The translations under genes were made by a program, and so were the position numbers. Shown in pieces: positions 16,044 through 24,707 of a DNA stretch of 31,804 nucleotides (the stretch's first letter is position 1; each line of letters begins with the position of its first letter). Under the pieces are notes generated by a model. That model was not told the origin of the DNA and ran no database searches. It saw nothing but the letters and a program-made list of their open reading frames with translations. This DNA comes from CAZGRP01 sp964527995 (GTDB lineage: Bacteria; Zhuqueibacterota; Zhuqueibacteria; Oceanimicrobiales; CAZGRP01), in NCBI GenBank assembly GCA_964527995.1, contig CAZGRP010000049.1:1-31804 (forward strand). The letters run 5' to 3'.

Positions 16044-16472
16044 CTAACGGAACATGGCCTTGATGCTTCCCCAGGTCTGCCGTGCGCTCGAAATCACCGG
16101 CGTCACGGTGACCTTTTCCTTGTAGTAGGAAGACGTCCCGTCCTTGTTGACGATCTTGAGGCGGTAGTGGTAGGTGCGGCCGCCGGAGGATTTGAAGACC
16201 GTGTGGTCCTCGTAGGTGTACTTGGTTCTGGCGCTGGTCGAACCTTTCGCCTTCACGAAAGTGATCTTCTCGTAATCCCGGTCGCCACGAAGGCTGCGCT
16301 CGAGCTCATATCCCTTGAGATTTTGCTCGCTCTCCGAGACCCAGGTCAGAATCACTTTGTTGTATCCCGGCTCGCCACGAAACTCCGTAATCACCGCACT
16401 CGCGAACAGAAGCGTAGCGCTCACCGCCACCACACCCAGCGTGGTGATCCAACCTGTCACTCCTGCCTTCAT
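16044..16472 (-). CDS. small exported FN3-like domain protein
   Basis: 142 aa. An N-terminal signal peptide or anchor (hydrophobic about 7-26) is followed by one fibronectin type III-like fold: ITEFRGEPGYNKVILTW, GYELERS, the YTYEDHTV strand, TYHYRLKIVNKDG and KVTVTP. This style of domain is frequent in exported proteins of Bacteroidota, Ignavibacteria and relatives. The frame is open to 16508, but the promoter -10 overlaps that position, so ATG 16472 is the start; GAGAAGGG immediately precedes it, with GAGGA about 10 nt upstream. It has its own promoter and terminator, so it is monocistronic. Function unknown; probably envelope-associated. Confidence 0.8.
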   Translation of the reverse strand: MKAGVTGWITTLGVVAVSATLLFASAVITEFRGEPGYNKVILTWVSESEQNLKGYELERSLRGDRDYEKITFVKAKGSTSARTKYTYEDHTVFKSSGGRTYHYRLKIVNKDGTSSYYKEKVTVTPVISSARQTWGSIKAMFR

Positions 16473-16508
16473 CCCTTCTCTATCCTCGTGGCTAGATCCA
16501 ACTCGCAA

Positions 16509-16536
16509 AATATACAGATTTGCCCCAAAAAGTCAA
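16509..16536 (-). promoter_or_regulatory. promoter of the FN3-like gene
   Basis: On the minus strand TTGACT (16536-16531), 16-nt spacer, TATATT (16514-16509). The predicted start near 16502 gives a leader of about 30 nt to ATG 16472. Confidence 0.7.
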
Positions 16537-16596
16537 GACTTTTCTGCCTCTGCAACCCATATCGGCCACAAACCCGATAGCATGAGCCGGCGCATG

Positions 16597-18081
16597 TCAC
16601 AGGTTGCCTTTCGGTGTTGCCGCCGGCTGCGGCCGGATCTCTCCTTTGCGCAGTGCCTCGATCTTGTCGCGCAGGCGCAACGTCATGCGATCGCAGACGC
16701 TGCTGAGCTGCTGGCACTGCCGGCAACGTAGCTCCTGGCAGTAGAGTTTGTGGAGCTGCACCAACCCCTGTTGCTCCGCCGCAGAGGAAGCTCCCCTGGC
16801 GCCGGCCAGACCATCGCCAAGCTGCATTCTCATGGCCCGCGTGATCAGATTGTCCGACAGCTTGGGGACGAGGTTGTACGTCTCCCGAACCAGATTCAGA
16901 AGTCGCCCGTGGCCACTGTCGACGCCATAGAGGTACACCACCGGCAGCACCACGTTGATGATGATCTCCCTGGCCCGGGCGCTCCCCAACAACGAAGCTG
17001 GAGTCCCCCTGCCACGCAATTCCGGGTCACGATCCAGGCGGGAGGCGCGCACCCAGACACCTTCGGCCGGAACCACAAAAAGGCGTTCCAGCTCGCGCGC
17101 CAGACGCCGGGGTTGTTCCGCCAGCGATTCGAAGCTGTGCAGAATGCGGCTGAGAAAGCCCTCCTTGGCAAAGCGGGGCAGGAGCAGACCCAAAGCCGCC
17201 AGACGCCTGGTCGGGAAGTTTGCCGGTCTCAGTCGGAAAAACTGCCACTCCTGCGGCCTGATCGGTTCAATGTGGCGCCGGTGGCAGATCTCCTGCCAGT
17301 GCTCCTCCAGTGGGCCGACAAACTCACGCAATTCGGCATCGACCAGCACCACAGGGGGCCGCGCCTGGCTGGGAAGCAGGCCGGCCGCACCGAAAAGAAG
17401 TGCCCACACGCGGTCTCGGGCATCCGCCGGATCGGCCCAGCGCATCTCCGCCAGAGCCACATCGACCGGGACGCGTTCGGCCAGCTTCCGGAACGGAGCC
17501 TGGTTGGTGGCGTAGCCCAGAGCCTCACAGATGCCGCGATAGACGATCTGGTCCCAGGTCGCACCACCAAGCTGCTCGGCGAATCGCGCCGCCTTGTCCA
17601 TCAGCCGCTCCTCGGCCGCTGCCAGGATGGTTTCACGCACAAACTGTTTCGACCGCTGGCGCAGCGGGCAGCTTTGCACGATCAGCCAGTCGATATCAGC
17701 GCTACTCCGTGGCAGGGTGAGGGCGGCCGCCACCTTCTCCGGCACCCGTACTTGCACCACCTCGATGCCATCCTCGCGTACGATCGGGCGATGCGCTCCA
17801 CCCTCCAGTGCCAGATGTAGCACCACGGCGTTGTATGCCGGGTCGATATGGTGCATGTGGCTATACCACATCTCCGGTTGCAGGTGAATTTCCACATCTC
17901 CGCGAACCATCTTACCGGCGATCCGGAGAATGGCATCTTTGAAGTCGGGCCCGGAATCATAATTCCAGACTCCTGCGAACACGATCTCCACGGCTTGACC
18001 CTCAGTGGAATGCAGGCCGTCCTTTGGCAGCGCACCCCGCTGCCAGAGCCGATGGAGGTCGGCCTCTGTCAGATTCTGCAT
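16597..18081 (-). CDS. DUF2851 family protein
   Basis: 494 aa. Conserved DUF2851 landmarks: LHRLWQRGAL near the N-terminus, then GVWNYDSGPDFKDAILRI, GDVEIHLQPEMWYSHMHH, and YNAVVLHLALEGG. The C-terminus has C448, C453, C456 and C463 (CX4CX2CX6C), a possible metal site. The family is widespread in Bacteroidota, Chlorobi and related phyla; its function is unknown, and I do not assign one. The frame is open to 18255, but the family homology begins at MQNLTEADLHRLW, so ATG 18081 is chosen; GGGAGG is about 11 nt upstream. It lies 121 nt downstream of the CapA-like gene on the same strand. Confidence 0.88.
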   Translation of the reverse strand: MQNLTEADLHRLWQRGALPKDGLHSTEGQAVEIVFAGVWNYDSGPDFKDAILRIAGKMVRGDVEIHLQPEMWYSHMHHIDPAYNAVVLHLALEGGAHRPIVREDGIEVVQVRVPEKVAAALTLPRSSADIDWLIVQSCPLRQRSKQFVRETILAAAEERLMDKAARFAEQLGGATWDQIVYRGICEALGYATNQAPFRKLAERVPVDVALAEMRWADPADARDRVWALLFGAAGLLPSQARPPVVLVDAELREFVGPLEEHWQEICHRRHIEPIRPQEWQFFRLRPANFPTRRLAALGLLLPRFAKEGFLSRILHSFESLAEQPRRLARELERLFVVPAEGVWVRASRLDRDPELRGRGTPASLLGSARAREIIINVVLPVVYLYGVDSGHGRLLNLVRETYNLVPKLSDNLITRAMRMQLGDGLAGARGASSAAEQQGLVQLHKLYCQELRCRQCQQLSSVCDRMTLRLRDKIEALRKGEIRPQPAATPKGNL

Positions 18082-18202
18082 GGCAGCGATGCCTCCCTCG
18101 AAAGAATTAATTCCTGCGGTTCTGGGGGAATACTGTGGGTGCAGATGTTGAAGGAAGCTTGAAGCGGTGCGTGCCCCCGAAGCTTGATTCGAAGGTGGCC
18201 CC

Positions 18203-19420
18203 CTAGGGTGCGGCGGTTCGCCGCGTGGTTCCATCCGCCTGGACCGGCAGGGCACCGGTGACGAACGGCACAGGCAGCAACGGCCCCTCGCCGAGGACGA
18301 TTCCCCGGCCGGAAAGAATCTCCCTGTCGCCGTTCAAGTCTCGCGAAAGGCGATTCAGATAAACAAGGACCGAATCGCCGGCCGCTCCCACCAGCTGCCG
18401 GGGCTGAAATTCGACCTCCACGTTCTTGACGTTGATCGGGATGCAGCGGGCGAAAACAAGGCCGCGGCGATCGAGGTAGACCTTGAGCAGGATGCTGACG
18501 GTTGCGGCGGAGCTGTAGGAACCGAAGGCGAAGTTTCCAAGGCTGTAAGCGATCAGTCGGTTGTGATAGACTTCGAGGCCCTGCAACACATGCGGGTGGT
18601 GCCCCAAAACCAGATCGGCACCAGCGTCGATGGCCCGGTGGGCCACTTCGATCTGGTAGGGCTTTGGCGTCGTCTGCTTCTCCGCTCCCCAATGAAAAGA
18701 GACGATGACGAAGTCAGCGACCCGGCGAGCTGCGCGCACCTGCTCCTCCAGGCGCCTGGGGAAGCAGGTGCCGGCGGTGTCGGCACGGGCATAAAACTCC
18801 ACCGGGAAGGTAAGCGAGTAGGCCAGGAGGGCGACCCTCTTCCCGGTGAGGGTCAGATACGCCGGGAAGCAGGCCGCCTCCTCGGTAGTATCCGCTCCGG
18901 CCGTGGCAATATCCAGGCGTCTCAAGGTCGACAACGTCGATTTCAGCCCCTCGACGCCGTAATCCATGATGTGGTTGTTGGCGATGCTCAGCACATTGAA
19001 CCCTGCCCGCTTCAGTCCGATCGCTGCCGACGGCGGAACCCGAAAGGTGAACTTCTTGTCAAAGGGTGTGCCGCCGTCGGTAAACGGCGCCTCGAGGTTA
19101 CCGAAAACCAGGTCGCTGCCCGCCCAGCGCGACTGCAGAGCCCGAAAGGCATAGTCGGGGCCCTCCCGCTGCAAAAGATCCACCACCCATGAGCCCAACA
19201 TGATGTCGCCCACGGCGGCGACCGTGATGCCCGGCGCGGGAGCCGGCCGCATCGGCAGCCGCGGAATCGCGGAATCCTGGCCCTGGCTGCCGCGGACCCG
19301 AACCTGAGCAAGCAGGGGCCCGGCGGTCGCCATCGCCACGGCTGTGGCCAAAACCATGATCAACGCCGGCACAGGCGGCAGGTCGGCTGCCCTACTCCGC
19401 CGCCACATTTTCCGGCTCAT
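18203..19420 (-). CDS. CapA family metallophosphoesterase-like protein
   Basis: 405 aa from ATG 19420 (ATG 19408 is an in-frame alternative). The N-terminus has basic residues and a hydrophobic stretch to about residue 38 (ATAGPLLAQ), so it is exported or anchored. CapA/PgsA-family motifs: AVGDIMLG at 69-76, FGNLEAP near 107-112, IANNHIMDYG near 147-155, SFHWG, and GHHPHVLQG, followed by SLGNFAFG. In Bacillus, CapA works in poly-gamma-glutamate synthesis and export, but there is no capB or capC here, so only the phosphoesterase fold is supported. Its start overlaps the end of the small coiled-coil gene by 29 nt, with GGAGG just upstream, suggesting coupled translation. Confidence 0.9.
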   Translation of the reverse strand: MSRKMWRRSRAADLPPVPALIMVLATAVAMATAGPLLAQVRVRGSQGQDSAIPRLPMRPAPAPGITVAAVGDIMLGSWVVDLLQREGPDYAFRALQSRWAGSDLVFGNLEAPFTDGGTPFDKKFTFRVPPSAAIGLKRAGFNVLSIANNHIMDYGVEGLKSTLSTLRRLDIATAGADTTEEAACFPAYLTLTGKRVALLAYSLTFPVEFYARADTAGTCFPRRLEEQVRAARRVADFVIVSFHWGAEKQTTPKPYQIEVAHRAIDAGADLVLGHHPHVLQGLEVYHNRLIAYSLGNFAFGSYSSAATVSILLKVYLDRRGLVFARCIPINVKNVEVEFQPRQLVGAAGDSVLVYLNRLSRDLNGDREILSGRGIVLGEGPLLPVPFVTGALPVQADGTTRRTAAP

Positions 19421-19730
19421 CGGCCTCCGTCTTGCGGCGGCTGAGGTCCTCGATCTCCTTGCGCTTGTCCTCCAGTTGCTTCTCCAGTTGCTTGATGGCA
19501 GCGATCAGGTCCTTGACTTCGGAGTTGCTCGCCACTCGTGCCGAGCCTTCCTCCGCGATCAGATGGTAGACCTTGCCACCCAGTTCAGTGAACCGGCGCT
19601 CGATCTGCCGTTTGATGTTGAGGATCTCGACCTTCGCTCTGCCGATCTTGGTCAGTTCCTCGGTCTTCTCCGCGATTGTGGTCATTCCCTCGCGGATCGT
19701 CTTCTGGATGTCTTCCCATAAGTCTGCCAT
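19392..19730 (-). CDS. small coiled-coil protein, unknown function
   Basis: 112 aa, charged and predicted almost entirely helical: an amphipathic N-terminal part (DIQKTIREGMTTIAEKTEEL), then IGRAKVEILNIKRQIERRFTELGGKVYHLI, then a coiled coil from about 69 to 100 (IKQLEKQLEDKRKEIEDL). No signal peptide or membrane segment. The layout is that of small phasin- or YtxH-like helical proteins, but I recognise no specific family. GGGAG lies about 10 nt before ATG. Its 3' end overlaps the CapA-like gene by 29 nt. Confidence 0.75.
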   Translation of the reverse strand: MADLWEDIQKTIREGMTTIAEKTEELTKIGRAKVEILNIKRQIERRFTELGGKVYHLIAEEGSARVASNSEVKDLIAAIKQLEKQLEDKRKEIEDLSRRKTEADEPENVAAE

Positions 19731-19803
19731 GATGCTTCATCTCCCTTGAGGTTTTTCACCACTTGCCAGAACTACGTCTCGGTCAGAGATCACACTCAGA
19801 TGG

Positions 19804-19840
19804 CGGCCCGCTGGGACCTGCTGTGCACGCGGGCCGTCCC
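19804..19840. other. possible H-type pseudoknot
   Basis: Stem 1 pairs 19804-19811 (CGGCCCGC) with 19829-19836 (GCGGGCCG); stem 2 pairs GGGA 19813-19816 with TCCC 19837-19840. The arms interleave, as in an H-type pseudoknot. It sits in the 166-nt gap between kynB and the coiled-coil gene. Confidence 0.3.
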
Positions 19841-19896
19841 GCGACCTCGCAAGAGCGATCTCTGGCCTTTATGGTACGCACAGATTCTGCAGAGGT

Positions 19897-20526
19897 TCAG
19901 CGCTCCAGACTCCGCAGCACCGCCCGCACTGGCGACGCATCCAATCCGACCAGCTTCAGCGGCAGGGCAATCAGCTCGTACCGGCCCGGTGGCACATCTC
20001 GCAAGAACAGGTTCTCCAGTACGACGATTTGGTGCTGCAACAGAATCTTGTGGGCGGCCAGCGTCTTGCTTTCAGCCGGATCGACGGAGGGGGTGTCGAT
20101 GCCCACCAGCTCCACCCCTCTCGAGCCCAGCAATTCGGCCGCCGCAGGACTCAGGTAGGCAAAAGAGGCGGGCCACTCATCATCGCCCAGAGAGCTGGCC
20201 GCCGTCCTGAAGAGCACCCGCGTCCCGGCTCCATGGTCGAGCCTGTCGATGAGTTCCGCTGTAATCGCCTCGGCTTCGCCCACATCTATCACGGCCGCCG
20301 GCCCGATAAACTTGCCGAGGTCGATCTGATCGATCGCCAGCCCGTCGGCCAGGAAGTGCAGCGGTGCATCGGCGTGAGTAGAAGCGTGCACGCTCATGTG
20401 AACCGCCCCGACATTGACGCTATCGCCGCGATTCATGGACATTGTCCACTCCGATTTGAACGGTGCGTCCCCCGGCCACACCGCTGTCACCGCCGAGAGT
20501 GGACGTGAAATGTCGTAGATTTTCAT
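19897..20526 (-). CDS. kynB: kynurenine formamidase (arylformamidase)
   Basis: 209 aa, the normal KynB length. It hydrolyses N-formyl-L-kynurenine to kynurenine and formate in tryptophan breakdown. The zinc motif HxxxHxD is H47, H51 and D53 (HASTHADAPLHF), the later ligands fit H159 and E171, and GIDTPSVDP at 142-150 is typical of the KynB branch of the cyclase family. No kynA or kynU lies in the window, so the pathway cannot be confirmed here; a broader cyclase-family hydrolase is the alternative. AGGA is about 9 nt before ATG. The gene lies 100 nt after the histidine phosphatase on the same strand. Confidence 0.9.
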   Translation of the reverse strand: MKIYDISRPLSAVTAVWPGDAPFKSEWTMSMNRGDSVNVGAVHMSVHASTHADAPLHFLADGLAIDQIDLGKFIGPAAVIDVGEAEAITAELIDRLDHGAGTRVLFRTAASSLGDDEWPASFAYLSPAAAELLGSRGVELVGIDTPSVDPAESKTLAAHKILLQHQIVVLENLFLRDVPPGRYELIALPLKLVGLDASPVRAVLRSLER

Positions 20527-20626
20527 GGTCAGTGTCCTGCGGTTCTTTTTCCAAAAACTCCGGCAGCGGTCTGCTTCGGGGTCGGGCAGAGACGCTGTAC
20601 CCGAGCGGCGAACTCGACCGAAGAAA

Positions 20627-21226
20627 TCAAGTGTCTTCGAGCGTGTGTACGAGTAACTCGGGCCGTTCCCGAAAACGGATTTCGTACAGTGTCTGGTGTC
20701 GCGGATCGAATCGAATATACTCCGCCGGCGGGAGCCCCAGGATGAGGCCGAGGATGACCCGATTCACGGCCCGGTGGCCAACGATCAGCACTGTCTGCCC
20801 GGCATGCTCCTGATGCAGCCTCTCCAACAGTGGCGCGATACGTTCCTCCACCTGGCGATATGACTCGCCGCCTGGAGGAACGAAGCCAGCTTTGTCCTCC
20901 AGCCGCCTGCGAAGCATGGCGCGAACAGCCGGGTCCGGATCGTCGAGCGCCTTGCCCTCCAGGACGCCAAAGGCTATCTCCCTCAATTCAGGCCGCTGCC
21001 GCACCGGCAGCCGGAGCTGCTTCGCCAGCGGCTCGGCCGTCTGCACGGCGCGACGCAAGGTGCTGCAATAGACGACGTCGATGTGCTCATGGCGCAGCCG
21101 CGAAAGCAGAATCTCGGCGTGCCGCCGCCCGGCATCGTTCAATTCCACATCGGTCTGACCCTGGAGACGGTCGGCTCGATTCCAGAGCGTTTCCCCATGC
21201 CGGGCGAGAAAGAGTCGTTCCATCAT
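20627..21226 (-). CDS. histidine phosphatase family protein
   Basis: 199 aa. It has the phosphoglycerate mutase-like core: LARHGETLWN at 7-16 with the phospho-accepting His10, YCSTLRRAVQTAEPLA, ELREIAFGVLEGK, PGGESYRQVEER and VGHRAVNR with the second catalytic His. Size and motifs fit the GpmB/CobC/PhoE group, whose substrates range from phosphoglycerate to alpha-ribazole phosphate and cannot be told apart here. The start overlaps the stop of the GWxTD gene (ATGA at 21226-21223), so it is translationally coupled to it. A second ATG follows immediately. Confidence 0.92.
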   Translation of the reverse strand: MMERLFLARHGETLWNRADRLQGQTDVELNDAGRRHAEILLSRLRHEHIDVVYCSTLRRAVQTAEPLAKQLRLPVRQRPELREIAFGVLEGKALDDPDPAVRAMLRRRLEDKAGFVPPGGESYRQVEERIAPLLERLHQEHAGQTVLIVGHRAVNRVILGLILGLPPAEYIRFDPRHQTLYEIRFRERPELLVHTLEDT

Positions 21227-23397
21227 CGCGATCGGAGGCCAAGGCGATTCCGTATCGCCGGCTGAATGAGTTGGAAGGCGCGCCGTCCTTCCACGCTTTG
21301 CCCACCTACCAGATCCGTCACCCGCACCACCAGCTCGTACTTCCCCGAGCGTGCATTGCCGAGCTGAATCGAGTTGTAGTGGGTGGCCGCGGCATCGCCG
21401 CCGACATACTCGTACGACGTAGCGATCTCGCCGCGGTTCTGGTTGCCGCGACCGAAGATAGACCCAAGCCCCGAGAGCAGTCGGGTGAGTGCTTTGCCGC
21501 GTCGCCCAGCCGGACGCACGAGCTGTTCGACACGGTAGCGCGTCAGGCCTCCCTCGGTCTGAGTCAGGTTGTAGACCTCAAAGTAGACATAGAGCGGCTG
21601 GTCGACTGCGAAGACACCGAAGAGGTTTGGCACCACCGCCATGCCACCCAGGGCGTAGACCGGACGGGCGCTGTCCGGCTGAATCGCACTGGCAAGCAAG
21701 ATGTCGCTCAACTGTAGCGAATCGCCCGCGAACGAGCGCACCGTCAGCGTGTCGCGGACGATGCCCACGTTCCTGCTGGTCTCGTCTACCAGTTCCAGGG
21801 CGAAGTGATACCGTCCCGGAGGAACCTCCTCCTGCTGGCGGTCGATCAGATAAAGCGGCTCATCCTGCCTCACGTCGGCGGCCACGACGAGCCGGCGCTC
21901 CTGGACATCGCGGCGGACCTCGTTCCACTCCTCGTCGAAAAGAAAGATCCCTCTGCGGATCTGGGCTGTGCTGAGTCGACCTTCCTGCTCCACGGCAATG
22001 CGATGTCCGGGCACTCCATAGAAAATCTCCAGGCGTGTCTCGCCGCTCTCGCCACGGAAACTGGCCACCACCCTCGGCACGGAGAACTCCTCGCCGCCGT
22101 AGTCGTGCCGGTAGTAGTCCGGCTTCTTGCGGATCAGTTCTTCGAACTGATACTTGTAGTCGTCTTCAGGATCGAAGCCGCGCTTGAAACGGTAGTTGCC
22201 GCTGAGGTATTCGTCGTCGAAGATGATGTGAAATCCAGGGTAGCCCCAATACTCCTTGGAGCTGTTGATCGGGTTGCCTTGGCCGAAAGTGATGTCTATG
22301 CTGGGCCGGGTGCGAAACAGCACTTCGGGCTCGCCGAACCGAATGAGTGTCCTGCCGCGATCCGTCTGCCATCCCTCGATGCCCTTTTCGGGGAAGCTGA
22401 AGCGAAGGTTGGCGTAGGCGATGCGGGCATAATGCTCCAGCAAGCGCTCGTTCAATTCCGTCAGGAACAGGGGGTCGCGTTGTTTCCAGAAAACCTCGCG
22501 CAGGTGGCGGCGCTCGGCAGCCGGTGCTGCCGCGGCCAGCTTTGCCTGCTCCGGCGACATCACCACCTCCACCGAATCGAACAGAGCAAGCTCCCCGGGG
22601 TTCATGAGACACCGGGCCTGGTCGAAAGCCGCAAAAGCGTCTTGTGAGCGCCCCATACGATGATAGGCCAGACCCAGAAACAGATAGAAATCTTTGCGGC
22701 GCTGGGAAGCGCTATCCGGCACAACCCGCAGCGCCTTTTGCAACAGGTCGACCATGCCCTCGAGGTCGCGAACTTCGTAGTCGATGAGGGCCAGGCGGTA
22801 GTAGGCATCGCTGAGTCTGGGGTCGAACTCGATAGCGCGGCGGTAGTATCTTTCAGCCCTGGCGCGGTCCTTTTCAGCATACCGGGTCAGATAGAACACG
22901 ACGCCTTCCTCCTGCGGGCTGATCATGTCCTTGTAGCGCAGCATCTGTTCTTCGGCGATACGTCCAAGTTCATAATAGGCACGGGCGTCGTCGGGGTAAT
23001 GCTTGAGGACCTTCTTGAAGAAATGGGCGGCGGCCCCGGGCATTCCCTTCTTGAGATGAAGCACCCCCATGTTGAAGTTGTAGTCCCGATTGTTCCAGTC
23101 GAGGCGGAGGGCGCGTTCGAGGGCTCTGGTCGCTTTGATGCGTCCCTGCAGGGTGCCGAGGTTCATGTAGGCGAGTGCCAGTTCGTTCCAGGCGTCGGCG
23201 AAACGGCGATCAACACGGACGGCTTCTCGCAGCAGGACGATCGCCGAATCCAACTGCCCCGCCTGGCGAAGCACCTGGCCGCGCTCGAACAGTTGCTGTG
23301 CCTCAGGCTTCGGCGGCCGGCGCCCGGCAAAGGCGCTCCCGACCATCGTCGAGACCAGGAGGAGACCCAGAAAGCGTTGTCTGCCGGAGAGACGCAT
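21223..23397 (-). CDS. TPR and GWxTD-domain exported protein
   Basis: 724 aa. A signal peptide (MRLSGRQRFLGLLLVSTMVGSAFA) is followed by tetratricopeptide-like repeats over about 28-250 (AWNELALAYMNLG, ARAYYELGRIAEE, SDAYYRLALIDYE). The GWxTD motif is G342 W343 Q T D, followed by RGRTLIRFGEP and YWGYPGFHIIF, typical of the GWxTD domain found in Acidobacteria, Gemmatimonadota and FCB relatives. The C-terminal third is beta-rich, with FAVDQPLYVYFEVYNL. Probably a periplasmic or outer-membrane-associated protein of unknown role. The frame runs back to 23733, but a promoter (23428-23456) and GGCGG before ATG 23397 fix the start. Confidence 0.88.
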   Translation of the reverse strand: MRLSGRQRFLGLLLVSTMVGSAFAGRRPPKPEAQQLFERGQVLRQAGQLDSAIVLLREAVRVDRRFADAWNELALAYMNLGTLQGRIKATRALERALRLDWNNRDYNFNMGVLHLKKGMPGAAAHFFKKVLKHYPDDARAYYELGRIAEEQMLRYKDMISPQEEGVVFYLTRYAEKDRARAERYYRRAIEFDPRLSDAYYRLALIDYEVRDLEGMVDLLQKALRVVPDSASQRRKDFYLFLGLAYHRMGRSQDAFAAFDQARCLMNPGELALFDSVEVVMSPEQAKLAAAAPAAERRHLREVFWKQRDPLFLTELNERLLEHYARIAYANLRFSFPEKGIEGWQTDRGRTLIRFGEPEVLFRTRPSIDITFGQGNPINSSKEYWGYPGFHIIFDDEYLSGNYRFKRGFDPEDDYKYQFEELIRKKPDYYRHDYGGEEFSVPRVVASFRGESGETRLEIFYGVPGHRIAVEQEGRLSTAQIRRGIFLFDEEWNEVRRDVQERRLVVAADVRQDEPLYLIDRQQEEVPPGRYHFALELVDETSRNVGIVRDTLTVRSFAGDSLQLSDILLASAIQPDSARPVYALGGMAVVPNLFGVFAVDQPLYVYFEVYNLTQTEGGLTRYRVEQLVRPAGRRGKALTRLLSGLGSIFGRGNQNRGEIATSYEYVGGDAAATHYNSIQLGNARSGKYELVVRVTDLVGGQSVEGRRAFQLIQPAIRNRLGLRSR

Positions 23398-23427
23398 GAA
23401 TATCCGCCGTACGTACCCACCGAAGAG

Positions 23428-23456
23428 AATATACGCCGCGGACACCACCTTCGCAA
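23428..23456 (-). promoter_or_regulatory. promoter of the GWxTD gene cluster
   Basis: On the minus strand TTGCGA (23456-23451), 17-nt spacer, TATATT (23433-23428). The start near 23421 leaves a leader of about 24 nt with GGCGG before ATG 23397. It should serve the GWxTD gene, the coupled phosphatase and perhaps kynB. Confidence 0.6.
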
Positions 23457-23578
23457 GGGCAAAGTCACCGGCGCCGAGCGGCGGCAAAGTCCGCGACCCG
23501 CTACGCCTGGCCTGAATGAACGCCATGCCGAACCGGGCTTCTCTGGACACCTTTTGCTGCCACCCTAGGGGCGATGCG

Positions 23579-24178
23579 TTATGTTCCGAAGCTGTAGCTC
23601 TGGCGAATCGTGATCTCTCCTTGCGAGGGTTCGACCGGGTCAAAGTCTGACCACTGGCGGATCTTGCTGAGGATGCAGTCCAGCACCGCGCGGTCGCGCA
23701 GGGATGCGCCGACAATCTCGGCCCGGGTGACATAGCCGTCTGGGTGGATGGTGATGCGCACGATCACTCTGCCGCGCAACGAGGGTGTTTTCTTCAGCTC
23801 TTGCCGGTAGCAGTCCTGAATGGCCGCCTTGTGACTGGCAACCACACGCTGAATCGCTTCGGCATCCCATTGCGGCTGCCGGGGCTGCTCGGGCGAAATT
23901 CTGCGCGGCGTGCCAGGTTGCGACTCGGGTTCTGTCTTGCCTGGTTCTTTGGCGGCAGCGGCCCGTGGCGCTCCGGTCGATTCAGCCGCCACGATGGCTT
24001 CAGTCTCTGCGGATGTGCTTTCGGGGACGGCAGGGCGTTCTGTGAGCGTGCTCTCCGCTGGCGCTGTTGAGGTAGAAGCGCCCGGCGGACGCTCGGTGTC
24101 GATGTTCATGATGAGGATCACCGCCACCGCCACAAATCCGAGAAAAATACTCCAAAAGACTTTCTGGTGCCTCTGCAT
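23579..24178 (-). CDS. AgmX/TonB-C-like membrane-anchored protein
   Basis: 199 aa. One N-terminal membrane segment (about 7-25, VFWSIFLGFVAVAVILIM) is followed by a Pro/Ala/Thr/Glu-rich linker (about 28-105) that would span the periplasm. A C-terminal domain carries IQDCYRQEL, RVIVRITIHPDGYVTRAEIV, LDCILSKIRQW and FDP, which matches the AgmX/PglI and TonB-type C-terminal pattern, including its paired cysteines. It probably transmits force or contacts an outer-membrane partner, as TonB-like proteins do; no ExbB or ExbD genes are nearby. GGAGGAGGG precedes ATG 24178. Confidence 0.82.
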   Translation of the reverse strand: MQRHQKVFWSIFLGFVAVAVILIMNIDTERPPGASTSTAPAESTLTERPAVPESTSAETEAIVAAESTGAPRAAAAKEPGKTEPESQPGTPRRISPEQPRQPQWDAEAIQRVVASHKAAIQDCYRQELKKTPSLRGRVIVRITIHPDGYVTRAEIVGASLRDRAVLDCILSKIRQWSDFDPVEPSQGEITIRQSYSFGT

Positions 24179-24271
24179 GGTTTGCCCTCCTCCACGGTGT
24201 CATTCAAGAGGTGCGGCCCTGCACCCCCTCAGATGCCGGTCACCAGGCCGACCGGATGAAAGTGGTGGAAA

Positions 24272-24300
24272 AATATAGGCAAAACGCCGGGGAAAAGCAA
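24272..24300 (-). promoter_or_regulatory. promoter of the AgmX-like gene
   Basis: On the minus strand TTGCTT (24300-24295), 17-nt spacer, TATATT (24277-24272). Predicted leader about 90 nt to ATG 24178. Confidence 0.6.
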
Positions 24301-24497
24301 AGGGTTTGCGGGGGATGATGGTTGAGGGCTGAGAGTTGAGGCGGATCCGGATCGCAGATTTCGCATTGCCGACCGGCGCGCTGCCGTTGAGGAGATCGAG
24401 GGGCTGACATCGCTGCTTTCAGGCGGTACCGGCCCTGACGATCGCCAATTGCCGATTGCCTGCTGGAGCGGCATCAGCTGGACGGCAGCCAATTCGT

Positions 24498-24707
24498 GGT
24501 TGACCGAAGCCCTGCCCCTCCTTGCCCGACATCCACCTGCCCGCCTGCAAACNNNNNNNNNNNNNNNNNNNNNNNNNNNNNNNNNNNNNNNNNNNNNNNN
24601 NNNNNNNNNNNNNNNNNNNNNNNNNNNNNNNNNNNNNNNNNNNNNNNNNNNNGGTTGACCGAAGCCCTGCCCCTCCTTGCCCGACATCCACCTGCCCGCC
24701 TGCAAAC
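24498..24707. repeat. 55-bp direct repeat flanking a 100-N scaffold gap
   Basis: Bases 24498-24552 and 24653-24707 are identical over 55 positions, and exactly 100 Ns (24553-24652) lie between them. Contig ends sharing one k-mer of length 55 is what a de Bruijn assembler leaves when it scaffolds two overlapping contigs with a placeholder gap. The true sequence may hold one copy, or an expanded array. Confidence 0.9.

Noticed and set aside
16560..16579. TATCGG/CCGATA hairpin after the DUF2851 stop as a terminator
   Set aside because: Stem is only 6 bp with an 8-nt loop and no T-run follows on the minus strand.
20712..20735. AATATA inside the histidine phosphatase gene as a promoter for kynB
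   Set aside because: No TTG-type -35 at 16-18 nt on the minus strand; it lies in coding sequence.
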